64,000 bases of DNA from Sphingobacteriaceae bacterium GW460-11-11-14-LB5. GTDB lineage: Bacteria > Bacteroidota > Bacteroidia > Sphingobacteriales > Sphingobacteriaceae. The stretch is taken from contig CP021237.1 in the NCBI GenBank assembly GCA_002151545.1, positions 2,790,001-2,854,000 of the forward strand, in the 5' to 3' direction. Below are positions 9,508-18,504 of the stretch, one piece after another. Position 1 is the first letter of the stretch. Every line of letters starts with the position of its first letter. A model generated the notes under the pieces. It searched no databases. It saw only the letters and a list, made by a program, of their open reading frames with translations, and was not told where the DNA came from. Both the position numbers and the translations under genes were made by a program.

Positions 9508-9594
9508 CTCTGTTTAAATTCAATAATTTTTATTCTGACCGATTCCCAGAAAAGGATACAGATTTAGCTGAACTCCTGTTATTTTTCTGAAGAA

Positions 9595-10560
9595 TTATTT
9601 TACGACATAATCAAATGCCTTAAATTTTTGAAAAACATTTGCTGCACAACCAAGCAACCCTGCCTTGTTGCCCAACCTGGCCGCAACCACCAGCTCATTA
9701 CCAGGTGCAATAGGTACCGCTAAAGTTTTTATTCTTCTTTCTATCTCCCGAACATAAAAAGCGCCCGACTCGCTTATGCCTCCACCAATTACAATTTTTT
9801 GTGGACTAAACACATTTACAAAACTAATAATGCCCGTAGCCAGATAATCGAAATGTGATTCCATCGCTTCAACGGCATATTCTTCTCTGGCGAGGTATTT
9901 TTCTACCATATATTTACCATCAATCTCTTCTGGTGGATTAGGATGAATAGACTGGTAATGGTTAAGCAGGGCCGTTACCGATGCATAAGCCTCTAAACAA
10001 CCACGACCTCCGCAAGCGCAGGCAAGTCCGTTATGTTGTACAACAATATGTCCCAGTTCTGTACCTCTATTTCTAAATCCGCCGTAAAGTTTATTATCAA
10101 TCATCACTGCGCCACCTATCCCTGTGCCCACGGTAAGAAAAACCACATCACTACAATCTTTGGCTGCGCCGTAAGTCATTTCTCCAAGGCCCATTAAATT
10201 GGCATCATTATCCATTACAATATTATAACGGGTTACTTCCTGCAGGATTTCGCCTAAAGCCAATTGTTTAAACCCAGGTAAATTATCGGCACCGGCAATA
10301 ATCTTGTTGTTGTAAATAATTCCCGGAAAACCTATACCTACCCCAAGAATGGGGTTTTTAAATTTTTTAGCACAGGTATGGATCGCCTCTACAATCAGCG
10401 CAATAATGGCACCTTGTGTTTTCGCATTTTTTAGCGATACAATAATGGAATATAAAATTTCGCCATTTTGGTTTACTACCCCACATTTGAGTGAAGACCC
10501 ACCAACATCAATTCCGATAGCATACGATTGTTCCATGTTGAAATTATTTAAAGTAATCAT
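9595..10560 (-). CDS. ROK-family sugar kinase
   Basis: Cytoplasmic sugar kinase of about 313-321 residues. The start may be the ATG at 10560 or the in-frame ATG at 10536 (MEQSYAIGIDVGG), which places the phosphate-binding GIDVGGSSLKCG right at the N-terminus as in most ROK proteins. Other hallmarks: VMDNDANLMGLGE with the catalytic Asp, VGTGIGGAVMIDNKLYGG, and the ROK zinc motif H-x(9)-CACGGRGCLEAYAS. No DNA-binding HTH is present, so it is a kinase and not a repressor. Likely substrates are glucose, N-acetylglucosamine, N-acetylmannosamine or similar; the sequence cannot decide. It is divergent from the GAG cluster, where GH88 and lyases would release amino sugars, so a link is plausible but unproven. 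Confidence 0.88.
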   Translation of the reverse strand: MITLNNFNMEQSYAIGIDVGGSSLKCGVVNQNGEILYSIIVSLKNAKTQGAIIALIVEAIHTCAKKFKNPILGVGIGFPGIIYNNKIIAGADNLPGFKQLALGEILQEVTRYNIVMDNDANLMGLGEMTYGAAKDCSDVVFLTVGTGIGGAVMIDNKLYGGFRNRGTELGHIVVQHNGLACACGGRGCLEAYASVTALLNHYQSIHPNPPEEIDGKYMVEKYLAREEYAVEAMESHFDYLATGIISFVNVFSPQKIVIGGGISESGAFYVREIERRIKTLAVPIAPGNELVVAARLGNKAGLLGCAANVFQKFKAFDYVVK

Positions 10561-10886
10561 ATACCGAACCTAGTTTAAATCTTTTTTGCATTGCTTTAAT
10601 GGATATGTTTTTGTCGTTTCAATTTAGCATTTAAATATAGGCTAAAAATAGAATTCATGATAAGCCTATACATTAAATTTCAGATCAAAATCTTTAAAAA
10701 TTGATTAATCCATTAAGAAATAGGTTAACAAACAGCCTTAATTACAAATACAAGGTGTATAGCCCTAAAAAATTTGTGCCTTAACCAATTTCAAAATATT
10801 TATGATAATAATCAAAAGTGATTCTGTTTGCGCTGTCTTAATTTCACTTCACAAAACAATTATAATTAAGACCAAATTTCTACACT
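10561..10886. other. divergent intergenic region, ROK kinase / GH88
   Basis: About 325 bp, AT-rich, without an open frame of interest. It must contain the promoters of both the leftward kinase gene and the rightward GAG cluster. No clear operator or riboswitch-like fold was recognised. Confidence 0.4.
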
Positions 10887-12092
10887 ATGAAAAAAGCTTT
10901 TTGCTTGGTAGTGGTAGCCGCCACACTGGTATTAAACTGCTGTGCTGCTCCTGTACAAAATGATCCTCCCTTAAATTGGTTAAAGAAAACCACTGACGTG
11001 ATTGCATTTCAGTTAAATAAAGCTGCACAAACCTATAAACCTGGCAAAAACCCACGCTCCGTTAATCCGAACGGAACCATCAGGATTGCTGGCATTACCG
11101 ATTGGACCACAGGCTTTTTTCCGGGAAGCCTATGGTATGGTTATGAGCTTACAGGCGATAAAAACCTGGCCCAGGAAGCCAAAAAATTTACGCTCGCACT
11201 AGATTCTATACGCCACATCACCAATACCCACGATGTGGGTTTTATGCTTTACTGCTCTTATGGTAATGCTTTCCGCATCACCGGAGATAAAACCTATTTA
11301 CCCGCACTACAGGACGGTGCCAAACATCTTGCGGCACGTTTTAACCCAAAAGTAGGTGTAATCCGATCATGGGATTTTTCGTGGTGGCATTATCCGGTCA
11401 TTATCGACAATATGATGAACCTCGAATATTTATACTGGGCGGCAACCGAATTTAAAAATCCGGCTTACGCCAATATTGCCAGTACCCATGCGACCACTAC
11501 GATGAAAAATCATTTCAGAAAAGATTTCAGTTCATACCATGTGGTAGATTATGATGCTGCAACCGGAAAGGTCCTGGCCAAAAGAACGCATCAGGGGGTA
11601 ACTGACGAATCGGCCTGGGCCCGTGGCCAGGGATGGGGACTTTATGGTTATACCATGTGTTATAAGAACACTAAAAATCCTGCTTTTTTAGCGCAGGCAG
11701 AAAATATTGCCAAATTCATCATGAACCACCCACGTATGCCAAAAGATAAAATACCGGTGTGGGATTTTGACGTGCATAACGCAACCGGTGTCGAAGAGCC
11801 TGCGCCGAGAGATGCCTCAGCAGCGGCTGTTATTGCCTCAGGCTTACTGGATCTGAGCACTCAGGTAAAAGATGGTAAGAAATATTTTGATTATGCTGAA
11901 GAAATTTTAAAATCACTTTCTTCTGATGAATACCTGGCCAAACCGGGCGAAAACGGTCTGTTTATCCTCAAACACAGTGTAGGTGCCTTTTTATACAATT
12001 CAGAGATTGATACACCTTTAGATTATGCTGATTACTATTATCTGGAAGCATTAAAAAGATATACCGAAATAGCGGCAAAGGCTAAATACTGA
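10887..12092 (+). CDS. GH88 unsaturated glucuronyl hydrolase
   Basis: A 401-residue alpha/alpha-barrel enzyme that removes the 4,5-unsaturated uronic acid left by polysaccharide lyases, the step after lyase cleavage in GAG degradation. Family features: ITDWTTGFFPGSLWYGYE near residue 72, Asp116 in THDVGF and Asp174 in IIDNMMN (spacing similar to the two Asp residues essential in the Bacillus enzyme), and ARGQGWGLYGY near 248. The N-terminus has a signal peptide ending LNCCAAP; a Cys there may make it a lipoprotein. It opens the plus-strand cluster of lyases, 69 bp before the first fimbrillin gene. Substrate preference (sulfated or not) is not readable. Confidence 0.92.
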   Translation: MKKAFCLVVVAATLVLNCCAAPVQNDPPLNWLKKTTDVIAFQLNKAAQTYKPGKNPRSVNPNGTIRIAGITDWTTGFFPGSLWYGYELTGDKNLAQEAKKFTLALDSIRHITNTHDVGFMLYCSYGNAFRITGDKTYLPALQDGAKHLAARFNPKVGVIRSWDFSWWHYPVIIDNMMNLEYLYWAATEFKNPAYANIASTHATTTMKNHFRKDFSSYHVVDYDAATGKVLAKRTHQGVTDESAWARGQGWGLYGYTMCYKNTKNPAFLAQAENIAKFIMNHPRMPKDKIPVWDFDVHNATGVEEPAPRDASAAAVIASGLLDLSTQVKDGKKYFDYAEEILKSLSSDEYLAKPGENGLFILKHSVGAFLYNSEIDTPLDYADYYYLEALKRYTEIAAKAKY

Positions 12093-12161
12093 ATGTAAAA
12101 TCCTCCAAGTTTTAAAAACTAAAAATTCAACCAAATATTTTAAAAAACCAAACTTAAAACT

Positions 12162-13604
12162 ATGCGTAAACAATTTACATTAACCACGCTTGCTGCGGCA
12201 ACACTTATGCTGCTGGCGGCCTCCTGCAAAAAAGGCAAAGTCAACACACCTGACGAAAACCTTGATGCAAAAATTTCGTTTACATCCGCTATTCTAGGGC
12301 AAGCAAACACCAAAGCTTCTGGCAATACCTGGGATGCAAATGATAACATTGGTGTATTTTCCAAAAAAAGCAGTGATGGAACCTTAGTTGATGTCAACAA
12401 AAAGTACACGACTACCGGCAATGGTAATTTTACGGCTACAGGAAGCGAGATTATCAATTATCCTAACGATGGTTCATCGCTGAAATTTGCAGCTTATTAC
12501 CCATACAACGCAACCAATACCAACAACATCTACAAAGTAAACGTAGCATCGCAAACCAGCCTGCCAGCGATCGATTTAATGTATGCCAGTAACGCTACGG
12601 GATTTAGCCAAACCAGTACCACTACACCGAACCTCACTTTTACACACCAGTTATCGAAAGTAGAAATTACCGTAAAAGCAGGTGCAGGCGTGAGCAGTGT
12701 AAGTGGTGTTACCGCAGCATTTCAAAGTTTTAATACCTTAGCCGATTTTGATTTAATCGCCGGAGCACTGACTAGTGGCCTGGCCCCTGCCAATATTAAT
12801 GCCAATATAACAGCATCTGGCGCAGATCAACTGGCCTCGGCCATTATGCTGCCATTAGCCGACGCCAGCAACAAAACAATTGTATTTACACTTCCATCAG
12901 GCGACAACTTTACCTGGACTCTACCGGCAGGTTCTAAATTTGAAGCGGGCAAGAAAAATACTTATACTATTGTTTTACAAAAAGTTACCACGCCAGTAGC
13001 CGTACAACTGGGAACGGCTACCATTACCAACTGGGTAGATGTACCTGGTGGCAGCACAAACCTGAATCCGGATGTGACCACCCCAACGCCTACCGAGAAG
13101 CAAATTTTTATGGAAACTTTTGGAACCAAAGATTTAAGCGGATTTCCAAGTTCCCGCCAGGCTGTTACAGCATATGACAATTATGACAATCCTACCTTTG
13201 CCTATGCAGGAAATACCACAATCATTGTGGCCGGTAACGGATTTACCACCAATAATGCCAGATTTGTCGGCACTGAAAATAATATTAAAATGAACAATAT
13301 TAATACCGATGGCTTTACTAATCTGAAGTTGCAATTCAGGGCGACCTTAATCAATGCACCTGCAACTGGTACTACACTTGATTTTGCCAACATCATCACC
13401 GTAAGGTATAACGGAGTTGACTATACTGTGCCAGCCGCACCAAGCAATAATAGCACGACGCCGGTAAGTATCGAGGTCAACTTAAGTACCGCAGCAGCCA
13501 ATGCGACCAGTACTTTGGAATTTATAGGTAATAAAGGAATAGTTGCCCCGGCGACAGGTTCTTTTTTCCGTATAGATGATGTAAAACTACTGGGCACAAA
13601 ATAA
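12162..13604 (+). CDS. fimbrillin-family lipoprotein with C-terminal beta-sandwich
   Basis: A 480-residue lipoprotein (lipobox LLAASC, Cys22) with an Mfa-like/fimbrillin domain at about 38-275. Diagnostic stretches are TKASGNTWDANDNIGVF, SSLKFAAYYPY and LPAIDLMYASNATGF, all nearly repeated in the proteins at 14956 and 16888. The C-terminal part (about 300-480) begins with FMETFGTKDLSGFP and ends FFRIDDVKLLGTK; it resembles beta-sandwich binding modules and no catalytic motif was seen. It shares the fimbrillin module with the two lyase fusions downstream but carries no lyase. Role is inferred as surface scaffold or glycan binding. A weak hairpin terminator separates it from the peptidase gene. 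Confidence 0.82.
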   Translation: MRKQFTLTTLAAATLMLLAASCKKGKVNTPDENLDAKISFTSAILGQANTKASGNTWDANDNIGVFSKKSSDGTLVDVNKKYTTTGNGNFTATGSEIINYPNDGSSLKFAAYYPYNATNTNNIYKVNVASQTSLPAIDLMYASNATGFSQTSTTTPNLTFTHQLSKVEITVKAGAGVSSVSGVTAAFQSFNTLADFDLIAGALTSGLAPANINANITASGADQLASAIMLPLADASNKTIVFTLPSGDNFTWTLPAGSKFEAGKKNTYTIVLQKVTTPVAVQLGTATITNWVDVPGGSTNLNPDVTTPTPTEKQIFMETFGTKDLSGFPSSRQAVTAYDNYDNPTFAYAGNTTIIVAGNGFTTNNARFVGTENNIKMNNINTDGFTNLKLQFRATLINAPATGTTLDFANIITVRYNGVDYTVPAAPSNNSTTPVSIEVNLSTAAANATSTLEFIGNKGIVAPATGSFFRIDDVKLLGTK

Positions 13605-13620
13605 TATCAATAAAATATAA

Positions 13621-13656
13621 GGGGAGCAGTCTTAAAAGGGCTAGCTCCTCTTTCTT
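13621..13656 (+). terminator. weak intrinsic terminator or attenuator
   Basis: GGGGAGC (from 13621) pairs with GCTCCTC (with one G-U) across a loop of about 16 bases, followed by TTTCTTATTTTC. It lies between the fimbrillin gene and the C11 peptidase gene, so it may lower rather than stop transcription into the next gene. Confidence 0.45.
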
Positions 13657-13669
13657 ATTTTCGGTAACC

Positions 13670-14824
13670 ATGGAACGCTTTTATATTCAACAAATAACAT
13701 TCAAAAAGTTCATATTTTATATGGGCATCCTTGTGTTTTTATTCTCCTGTAAGCGGTCGGAAGAAGACATTTTTGTTATCAAAAAAGAAGAATTAAAAAA
13801 AGTAGTTATCGTGTACATGTCGGCCAATAACAGCCTTGCTTTCAGTGCTTATACCAATATCAATCAGATGGAAGAAGCATTTGACCAAACAAACGGCAAA
13901 TTGATTGTATATGCTAAAATATTTGGACAACAGCCTACGATATATGAAATTTCAAAGGATAGCAGTCCACAAATTGTAAGCCGTAAAGTAAAAGTATATA
14001 ACGACCACGATGCCTCGAACCCCGATATCATGAAAATGATATTCAGCGATATACAGGCTTTATACCCCGCCAAAACCTATGCTGCCATTCTTTGGTCGCA
14101 TGCAACCAACTGGTTACCCAAAAGTGCGACGATTAGCCTGCGTTCTTTTAGTGATGACAATGGCAGTAAAATGGATGTGCAGGACCTGAAGTATGCCTTA
14201 CCCAACAACCTTGAGTATCTTATTTTTGATGCCTGCTCTATGGCCTCTACAGAAGTATTATACGAGCTTAAAGACAAAACCCGCTACATCCTGGCTTCGC
14301 CAACCGAAGTGTTAAGCGTAGGCCTTCCATACAACCGCATTGAAAAAAATCTATTTGAAGACCCCGAGGTGGGATTACCTGCGATTTGTGACAACTATTA
14401 TCGTTATTATATGACGCAAAGTGGCAATAACCAATCTGCCACATTCTCGCTCATCAAAACAGAAAAACTGGAACAACTGGCACAAACGACACGCAATTTC
14501 CTGTACCAGCATTCTTTTACTTATCCTGATTTTAGACGGGCTGAAGTACAACGCCTTGATTTTGATCCCGCTTCACCTATGTCAGGATTTGATTTTATGG
14601 ATTTTTTTGAAAAAAACTTCCCAGGTATTTCCCTGCAGGGATTACAAGATGCAGTGAATGATGTAGTGTTATACCAAGTGCATACGCCGAATTTTTTGGG
14701 GAAACCGATCAATCGGTTTTCCGGTCTGTCCTGCTATATACCCCACCCGGATAATGAATGGGCACATCCTTTTTACCGGAGTTTAGGCTGGTATCGCGCA
14801 GCAGGATTTGATAAAATGTTGTAA
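13670..14824 (+). CDS. C11 clostripain-family cysteine peptidase lipoprotein
   Basis: A 384-residue clan CD peptidase. Catalytic dyad candidates are His144 in ILWSHATNW and Cys189 in LIFDACSMAST; the 45-residue spacing is like that of the characterised C11 enzyme PmC11. The core sheet strand VVIVYMSANNSL (about 45-56) and the ELKDKTRYILASPTEV segment also fit the family. Known C11 enzymes cut after Arg or Lys. The N-terminus is a lipoprotein signal (FLFSC, Cys27) followed by KRSEED, a surface-export-like acidic tail. It is placed between fimbrillin-domain genes, and in related bacteria another clan CD peptidase (gingipain) matures fimbrillins, so a processing role is a reasonable guess. The His motif lacks the usual Gly (SHAT rather than SHGG). 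Confidence 0.85.
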   Translation: MERFYIQQITFKKFIFYMGILVFLFSCKRSEEDIFVIKKEELKKVVIVYMSANNSLAFSAYTNINQMEEAFDQTNGKLIVYAKIFGQQPTIYEISKDSSPQIVSRKVKVYNDHDASNPDIMKMIFSDIQALYPAKTYAAILWSHATNWLPKSATISLRSFSDDNGSKMDVQDLKYALPNNLEYLIFDACSMASTEVLYELKDKTRYILASPTEVLSVGLPYNRIEKNLFEDPEVGLPAICDNYYRYYMTQSGNNQSATFSLIKTEKLEQLAQTTRNFLYQHSFTYPDFRRAEVQRLDFDPASPMSGFDFMDFFEKNFPGISLQGLQDAVNDVVLYQVHTPNFLGKPINRFSGLSCYIPHPDNEWAHPFYRSLGWYRAAGFDKML

Positions 14825-14955
14825 TGCAGTATTACACGTAAATAAGAAGGAGCAGCGATAAGCAGCATGATCGTTTTAGGCTTTCTTCATCAAAATTGAT
14901 ATTCTTTTGATCCATATCGAAAGTACCCGCAACATTATATCTATAATTTTAACAA

Positions 14956-16836
14956 ATGAATAAAAGATCACCTGCCTTTCTAAATCAAAAAGCAATAGCT
15001 ACTTTATTCGCATTATTGTTTTTTGCTTATTCGTGCCGAAAAGATAATACAGGTCCATTGTCAGGCCCCGTATCTGATAACAGTCTGCGGTTTACCTCCT
15101 CTGTGGAAGGTGAAACCGGAACCAAAGCCACGGGCAATACCTGGCAGGTAAATGATAGCATTGGCCTGTTTATGAAAAAAGCAGCTGATGCAGCAGTAAT
15201 TGCTGCCAATAAAAAATACATCACCACTGGCGATGGCAATTTTTCAGCACAAGGAGACCATGGTTTGAATTATCCTGATGGTTCTGCTGTAAATTTTGTG
15301 GCTTATTATCCATATCAACCCGGCATCTCTGGCAATATTTATCCGGTCGATTTATCTTCACAAACCAGCCTTCCGGCCATTGACCTGATGTACGCCAACA
15401 ATGCCACTGGCTTTAGCAATAAAAGCACCACTAGTCCAAATTTAAGCTTCACGCGCCAGTTGGTGCAGGTAGATCTTACCATTATGGCCGGCAGCAACAT
15501 CGACCTGAATGGCATTACCGCCAGTTTTCAAAATATGAACACAAGAGCCAATTTTGACCTCAATACAGGTACGCTAACGGCGGGGTCTACGCTGGCTAAT
15601 GTAAATGCGAATATTAAGTCTATTGCAGGTACCCCCTATTTAATGGCCTCCGTTATTTTATTGCCCCTGGCGGATGCAGCCGGGAAAAAAGTTATTTTCA
15701 CCCTGGCCTCTGGCAGCACTTACACCTGGACCCTACCTTCAGGTGCTACATTTGAAAAAGGAAAAAAATACCGATACAACGTTACATTGGGTAACGGACA
15801 ACCCTGGTTACAGCCTTTTACACGTCGCGTATTTCCGGAAAGGGATAGTGCCCAGTTTGCCAACATTGTAGATAAACAATGGGTGGTTATTGGCAATAAC
15901 AATCCTTATGCTTTTCAAAAAGATTATGGTATTCTTTTTAATGGCGAACCTTCTTATCGTTTTGAGCTAAAAAGTGATGGAACGACAAGAGACAGGGTTG
16001 AACTACAATATGCATACGCCACTAACCAGGATTATGCAGGTATTTCTGCTGCTGATTATATTAAAGACCAAAAAACGTTCAGCACCTACCTCCGTGGTAA
16101 AGGTATTACACCACAGGCCAGCAAATGGCGATATCAATATGCGATCTATGTGCCTTCTACTACCGATCCAGCTTCATCGGCAATTTTTTCACAAATTCAT
16201 GGCATGAACGATCGTACGCTGGTCGTATCACCAAATGGCGAACAAACCATGCTTACAAAAGACCAGTTTTTGGAACTGACACAGACCATGATATTTGATG
16301 ATGGCCTAGGGTATTCCATCGTAAACGGGGCAAAGGGACCAGCCAACGGATGGAAAATGGATGCTGGTGGTTATCCGCCAATGGAAATGGGCTTTGGCAG
16401 AGGACAGTTTTATATTTCCGTAACCTCAGACAGCAAATGGGCAACCGATATTGAAGACCGCAATGGCGCCAATATTGATCGTGTCGGGGTATTACAACCA
16501 GTAACCTCAGCCGGGGGATATAAAATAGCGACCAATGTGTACCGCATGCCTTTTGCCAATTATCCCAAAGATACCTGGGTTACCTTTGTTATGGATATTG
16601 ATTATTCCGCTTACAATGGACCAGGCAACCAAATGATCGCACCCGGCAAAATAGACGTCACCATGAGTTACCATCAAAACGGAACAGCTGTAAGCACAAA
16701 AATTGTAAATAATGCCACTGTGGCTATTGGCCGAAACGATGCACCAGGCTATTACTTTAAATTTGGCATCTACCAACCTGGAGATGTCCAATCTTTTGTT
16801 GTGAACTGTGCAGGATATTCACAAACACCACGTTAA
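14956..16836 (+). CDS. fimbrillin domain fused to heparinase I (PL13) lyase, lipoprotein
   Basis: A 626-residue fusion. Lipobox FAYSC puts Cys27 at the mature N-terminus, followed by RKDN. Residues about 45-275 are a fimbrillin-like domain (TKATGNTWQVNDSIGLFMKK, NFVAYYPY, LPAIDLMYANNATGF). Residues about 288-626 match heparin lyase I of Pedobacter heparinus along their whole length: DKQWVVIGNNNPYA, LFNGEPSYRFELK, FSQIHGMNDRTLVVSPNGE, KPANGW-like stretch, and GRNDAPGYYFKFGIY at the end. His415 and Tyr606 fit the conserved His and Tyr of PL13. The Cys of the GKGIC motif I recall from the P. heparinus enzyme is Thr here (GKGITPQ). It should cleave heparin-type chains by beta-elimination at the cell surface. 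The upstream leader and the first codons are repeated before the 16888 gene, showing duplication. Confidence 0.9.
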   Translation: MNKRSPAFLNQKAIATLFALLFFAYSCRKDNTGPLSGPVSDNSLRFTSSVEGETGTKATGNTWQVNDSIGLFMKKAADAAVIAANKKYITTGDGNFSAQGDHGLNYPDGSAVNFVAYYPYQPGISGNIYPVDLSSQTSLPAIDLMYANNATGFSNKSTTSPNLSFTRQLVQVDLTIMAGSNIDLNGITASFQNMNTRANFDLNTGTLTAGSTLANVNANIKSIAGTPYLMASVILLPLADAAGKKVIFTLASGSTYTWTLPSGATFEKGKKYRYNVTLGNGQPWLQPFTRRVFPERDSAQFANIVDKQWVVIGNNNPYAFQKDYGILFNGEPSYRFELKSDGTTRDRVELQYAYATNQDYAGISAADYIKDQKTFSTYLRGKGITPQASKWRYQYAIYVPSTTDPASSAIFSQIHGMNDRTLVVSPNGEQTMLTKDQFLELTQTMIFDDGLGYSIVNGAKGPANGWKMDAGGYPPMEMGFGRGQFYISVTSDSKWATDIEDRNGANIDRVGVLQPVTSAGGYKIATNVYRMPFANYPKDTWVTFVMDIDYSAYNGPGNQMIAPGKIDVTMSYHQNGTAVSTKIVNNATVAIGRNDAPGYYFKFGIYQPGDVQSFVVNCAGYSQTPR

Positions 16837-16887
16837 TTAAAATATGTTTAAAAACGACTGCCTAACCGCTATAAATATTTTTAACAA

Positions 16888-18456
16888 ATGAATAAAAGAT
16901 TAACAAGCTTTCTCTATCAAAAAACAATGGCTGTTGTTTTGTTTGCCTTACTGATTATTGTCTATTCCTGCCGAAAAGATGATAAGGGCTCCAACTCGTC
17001 TCCGGAGCCAACACCCGGCAGGCAGGTGCAGTTTACCTCATCCGTTGAAGGCGAAACCGGAACCAAGGCCACAGGCAATACCTGGGAGACTAACGACAAT
17101 ATTGGCGTGTTTATGAAAAAAGCCTCCGATGCTTCGGTGCTTGCGGTCAATAAAAAATATACCACCACTACCGGAAACGGGAATTTTACCGCACAGACCA
17201 GCGATGCCTTCAGTTATCCAGGTGATGGCTCTGCCATTAATTTTGTTGCTTATTATCCCTACAAATCAACAATAGCTGGCAATATCTACAAAGTAGATGT
17301 GTCTTCACAAAGCAACCTGCCTGCTATCGACCTGATGTATGCCAATAATGCCACCGGTTTTAGCCAGGGCAGCACTACGGTTCCCAATCTAAATTTTGCA
17401 CATCAGTTAGCACGGGTAAACCTGATCGTACAGGCTGGCGGGGGTATTGCCAGTTTAAACGGCATTACGGTCAGCTTTCAAGACTTCTCCACGCAGGCCG
17501 ATTTTGACCTGAATACGGGTACATTCGCTGCCGGCACTAATCCTGCCAATATCAGCGCCAACATCAGTGGCACTGCGGCTGCCGAACGGGTAGCATCTGC
17601 TGTTTTACTACCCATTACTGGCGCTACCAATAAAAAAGTGGTTATTACCTTGCCCTCGGGAGAATCTTTTACCTGGTTACTACCCAATGGCACTAATCTC
17701 GAAAGAGGTAAAAACTACACCTATACCGTGGTGCTGCAAAAGAGCATTCCTGTTTCTATCCTTAATGTAGATTATGAAAGCGGAACCCTCAATTCGGGCA
17801 TTACGGGTATAAGCTCTTCTCATGCCACAGCAGCTGACGCCAATTATATGGTACAAGCAGGCGCTACAGGAAACTATGCCATTGCCCATAAAGTAGTATA
17901 TGGCGATAATGCATATTATTCTGATGGCGCTTACCGGAGCGAATCGGATGCGATAGCCCTCACCGCCGCCCGCTACGCGCCGGGAGACGAACGTCGGTAT
18001 GAGTTTAGTGTTCTGCTGAAAGACTGGACGCCCTGGCTTTCCGACCCTATTTATGAAACCAATATTTTTCAGCTAAAAGTATCTGGCAACTCCACTACCG
18101 ATTCGGGCGTTCCTTTACAACTGCGTGCTTCGAGAAACGCACTGCGGCTGCGCTACAGGGATAATATTCGGGTAGTTAATTTCCTGTCTGATGTTAGGCC
18201 TTATGTAAACCAATGGATACATTTTAGAATAGATGCAAAATGGACTAAAGATGCAACGGGATATATCAGAACTTTTATGAAACTGCCCGGACAAAATGAT
18301 TTTAAGCTGGTGGATGAAAAAACAAATTACGACACTTTTGCCGGCGATCCAGCTGTCGGAAATATTGGATATATCAAATGGGGCGTTTATGGGATCCAGG
18401 AAGGGCTTACCCGAATTACCTATCACGACGATATCAGGATTTATAAATTAAACTAA
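16888..18456 (+). CDS. fimbrillin domain fused to jelly-roll polysaccharide lyase-like domain, lipoprotein
   Basis: A 522-residue lipoprotein (Cys28, followed by RKDDKG, a good surface-export-like tail). The fimbrillin-like domain (about 48-283) is a close paralogue of that at 14956. The C-terminal domain (about 288-522) begins ILNVDYESGTLNSGITG and contains RSESDA, ERRYEFSVLLKDW, NIFQLKVSG, YVNQWIHFRIDAKWT and GYIKWGVYG. This looks like the Polysacc_lyase (heparin lyase I-like, PF14099) jelly-roll fold, but catalytic residues could not be assigned by eye, so an accessory binding role is possible. The same domain recurs at 23318 and 25102 with other N-termini. Gap to the preceding gene is 51 bp, to the next 48 bp. 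Confidence 0.8.
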   Translation: MNKRLTSFLYQKTMAVVLFALLIIVYSCRKDDKGSNSSPEPTPGRQVQFTSSVEGETGTKATGNTWETNDNIGVFMKKASDASVLAVNKKYTTTTGNGNFTAQTSDAFSYPGDGSAINFVAYYPYKSTIAGNIYKVDVSSQSNLPAIDLMYANNATGFSQGSTTVPNLNFAHQLARVNLIVQAGGGIASLNGITVSFQDFSTQADFDLNTGTFAAGTNPANISANISGTAAAERVASAVLLPITGATNKKVVITLPSGESFTWLLPNGTNLERGKNYTYTVVLQKSIPVSILNVDYESGTLNSGITGISSSHATAADANYMVQAGATGNYAIAHKVVYGDNAYYSDGAYRSESDAIALTAARYAPGDERRYEFSVLLKDWTPWLSDPIYETNIFQLKVSGNSTTDSGVPLQLRASRNALRLRYRDNIRVVNFLSDVRPYVNQWIHFRIDAKWTKDATGYIRTFMKLPGQNDFKLVDEKTNYDTFAGDPAVGNIGYIKWGVYGIQEGLTRITYHDDIRIYKLN

Positions 18457-18504
18457 TAATTCCGCTAAAAGCTAATACAAGACCTTGAATAAATATTACA
18501 GCAT

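Noticed and set aside
9595-10560. ROK repressor (NagC/XylR type)
   Set aside because: No N-terminal helix-turn-helix precedes the kinase motifs, so it is a kinase.
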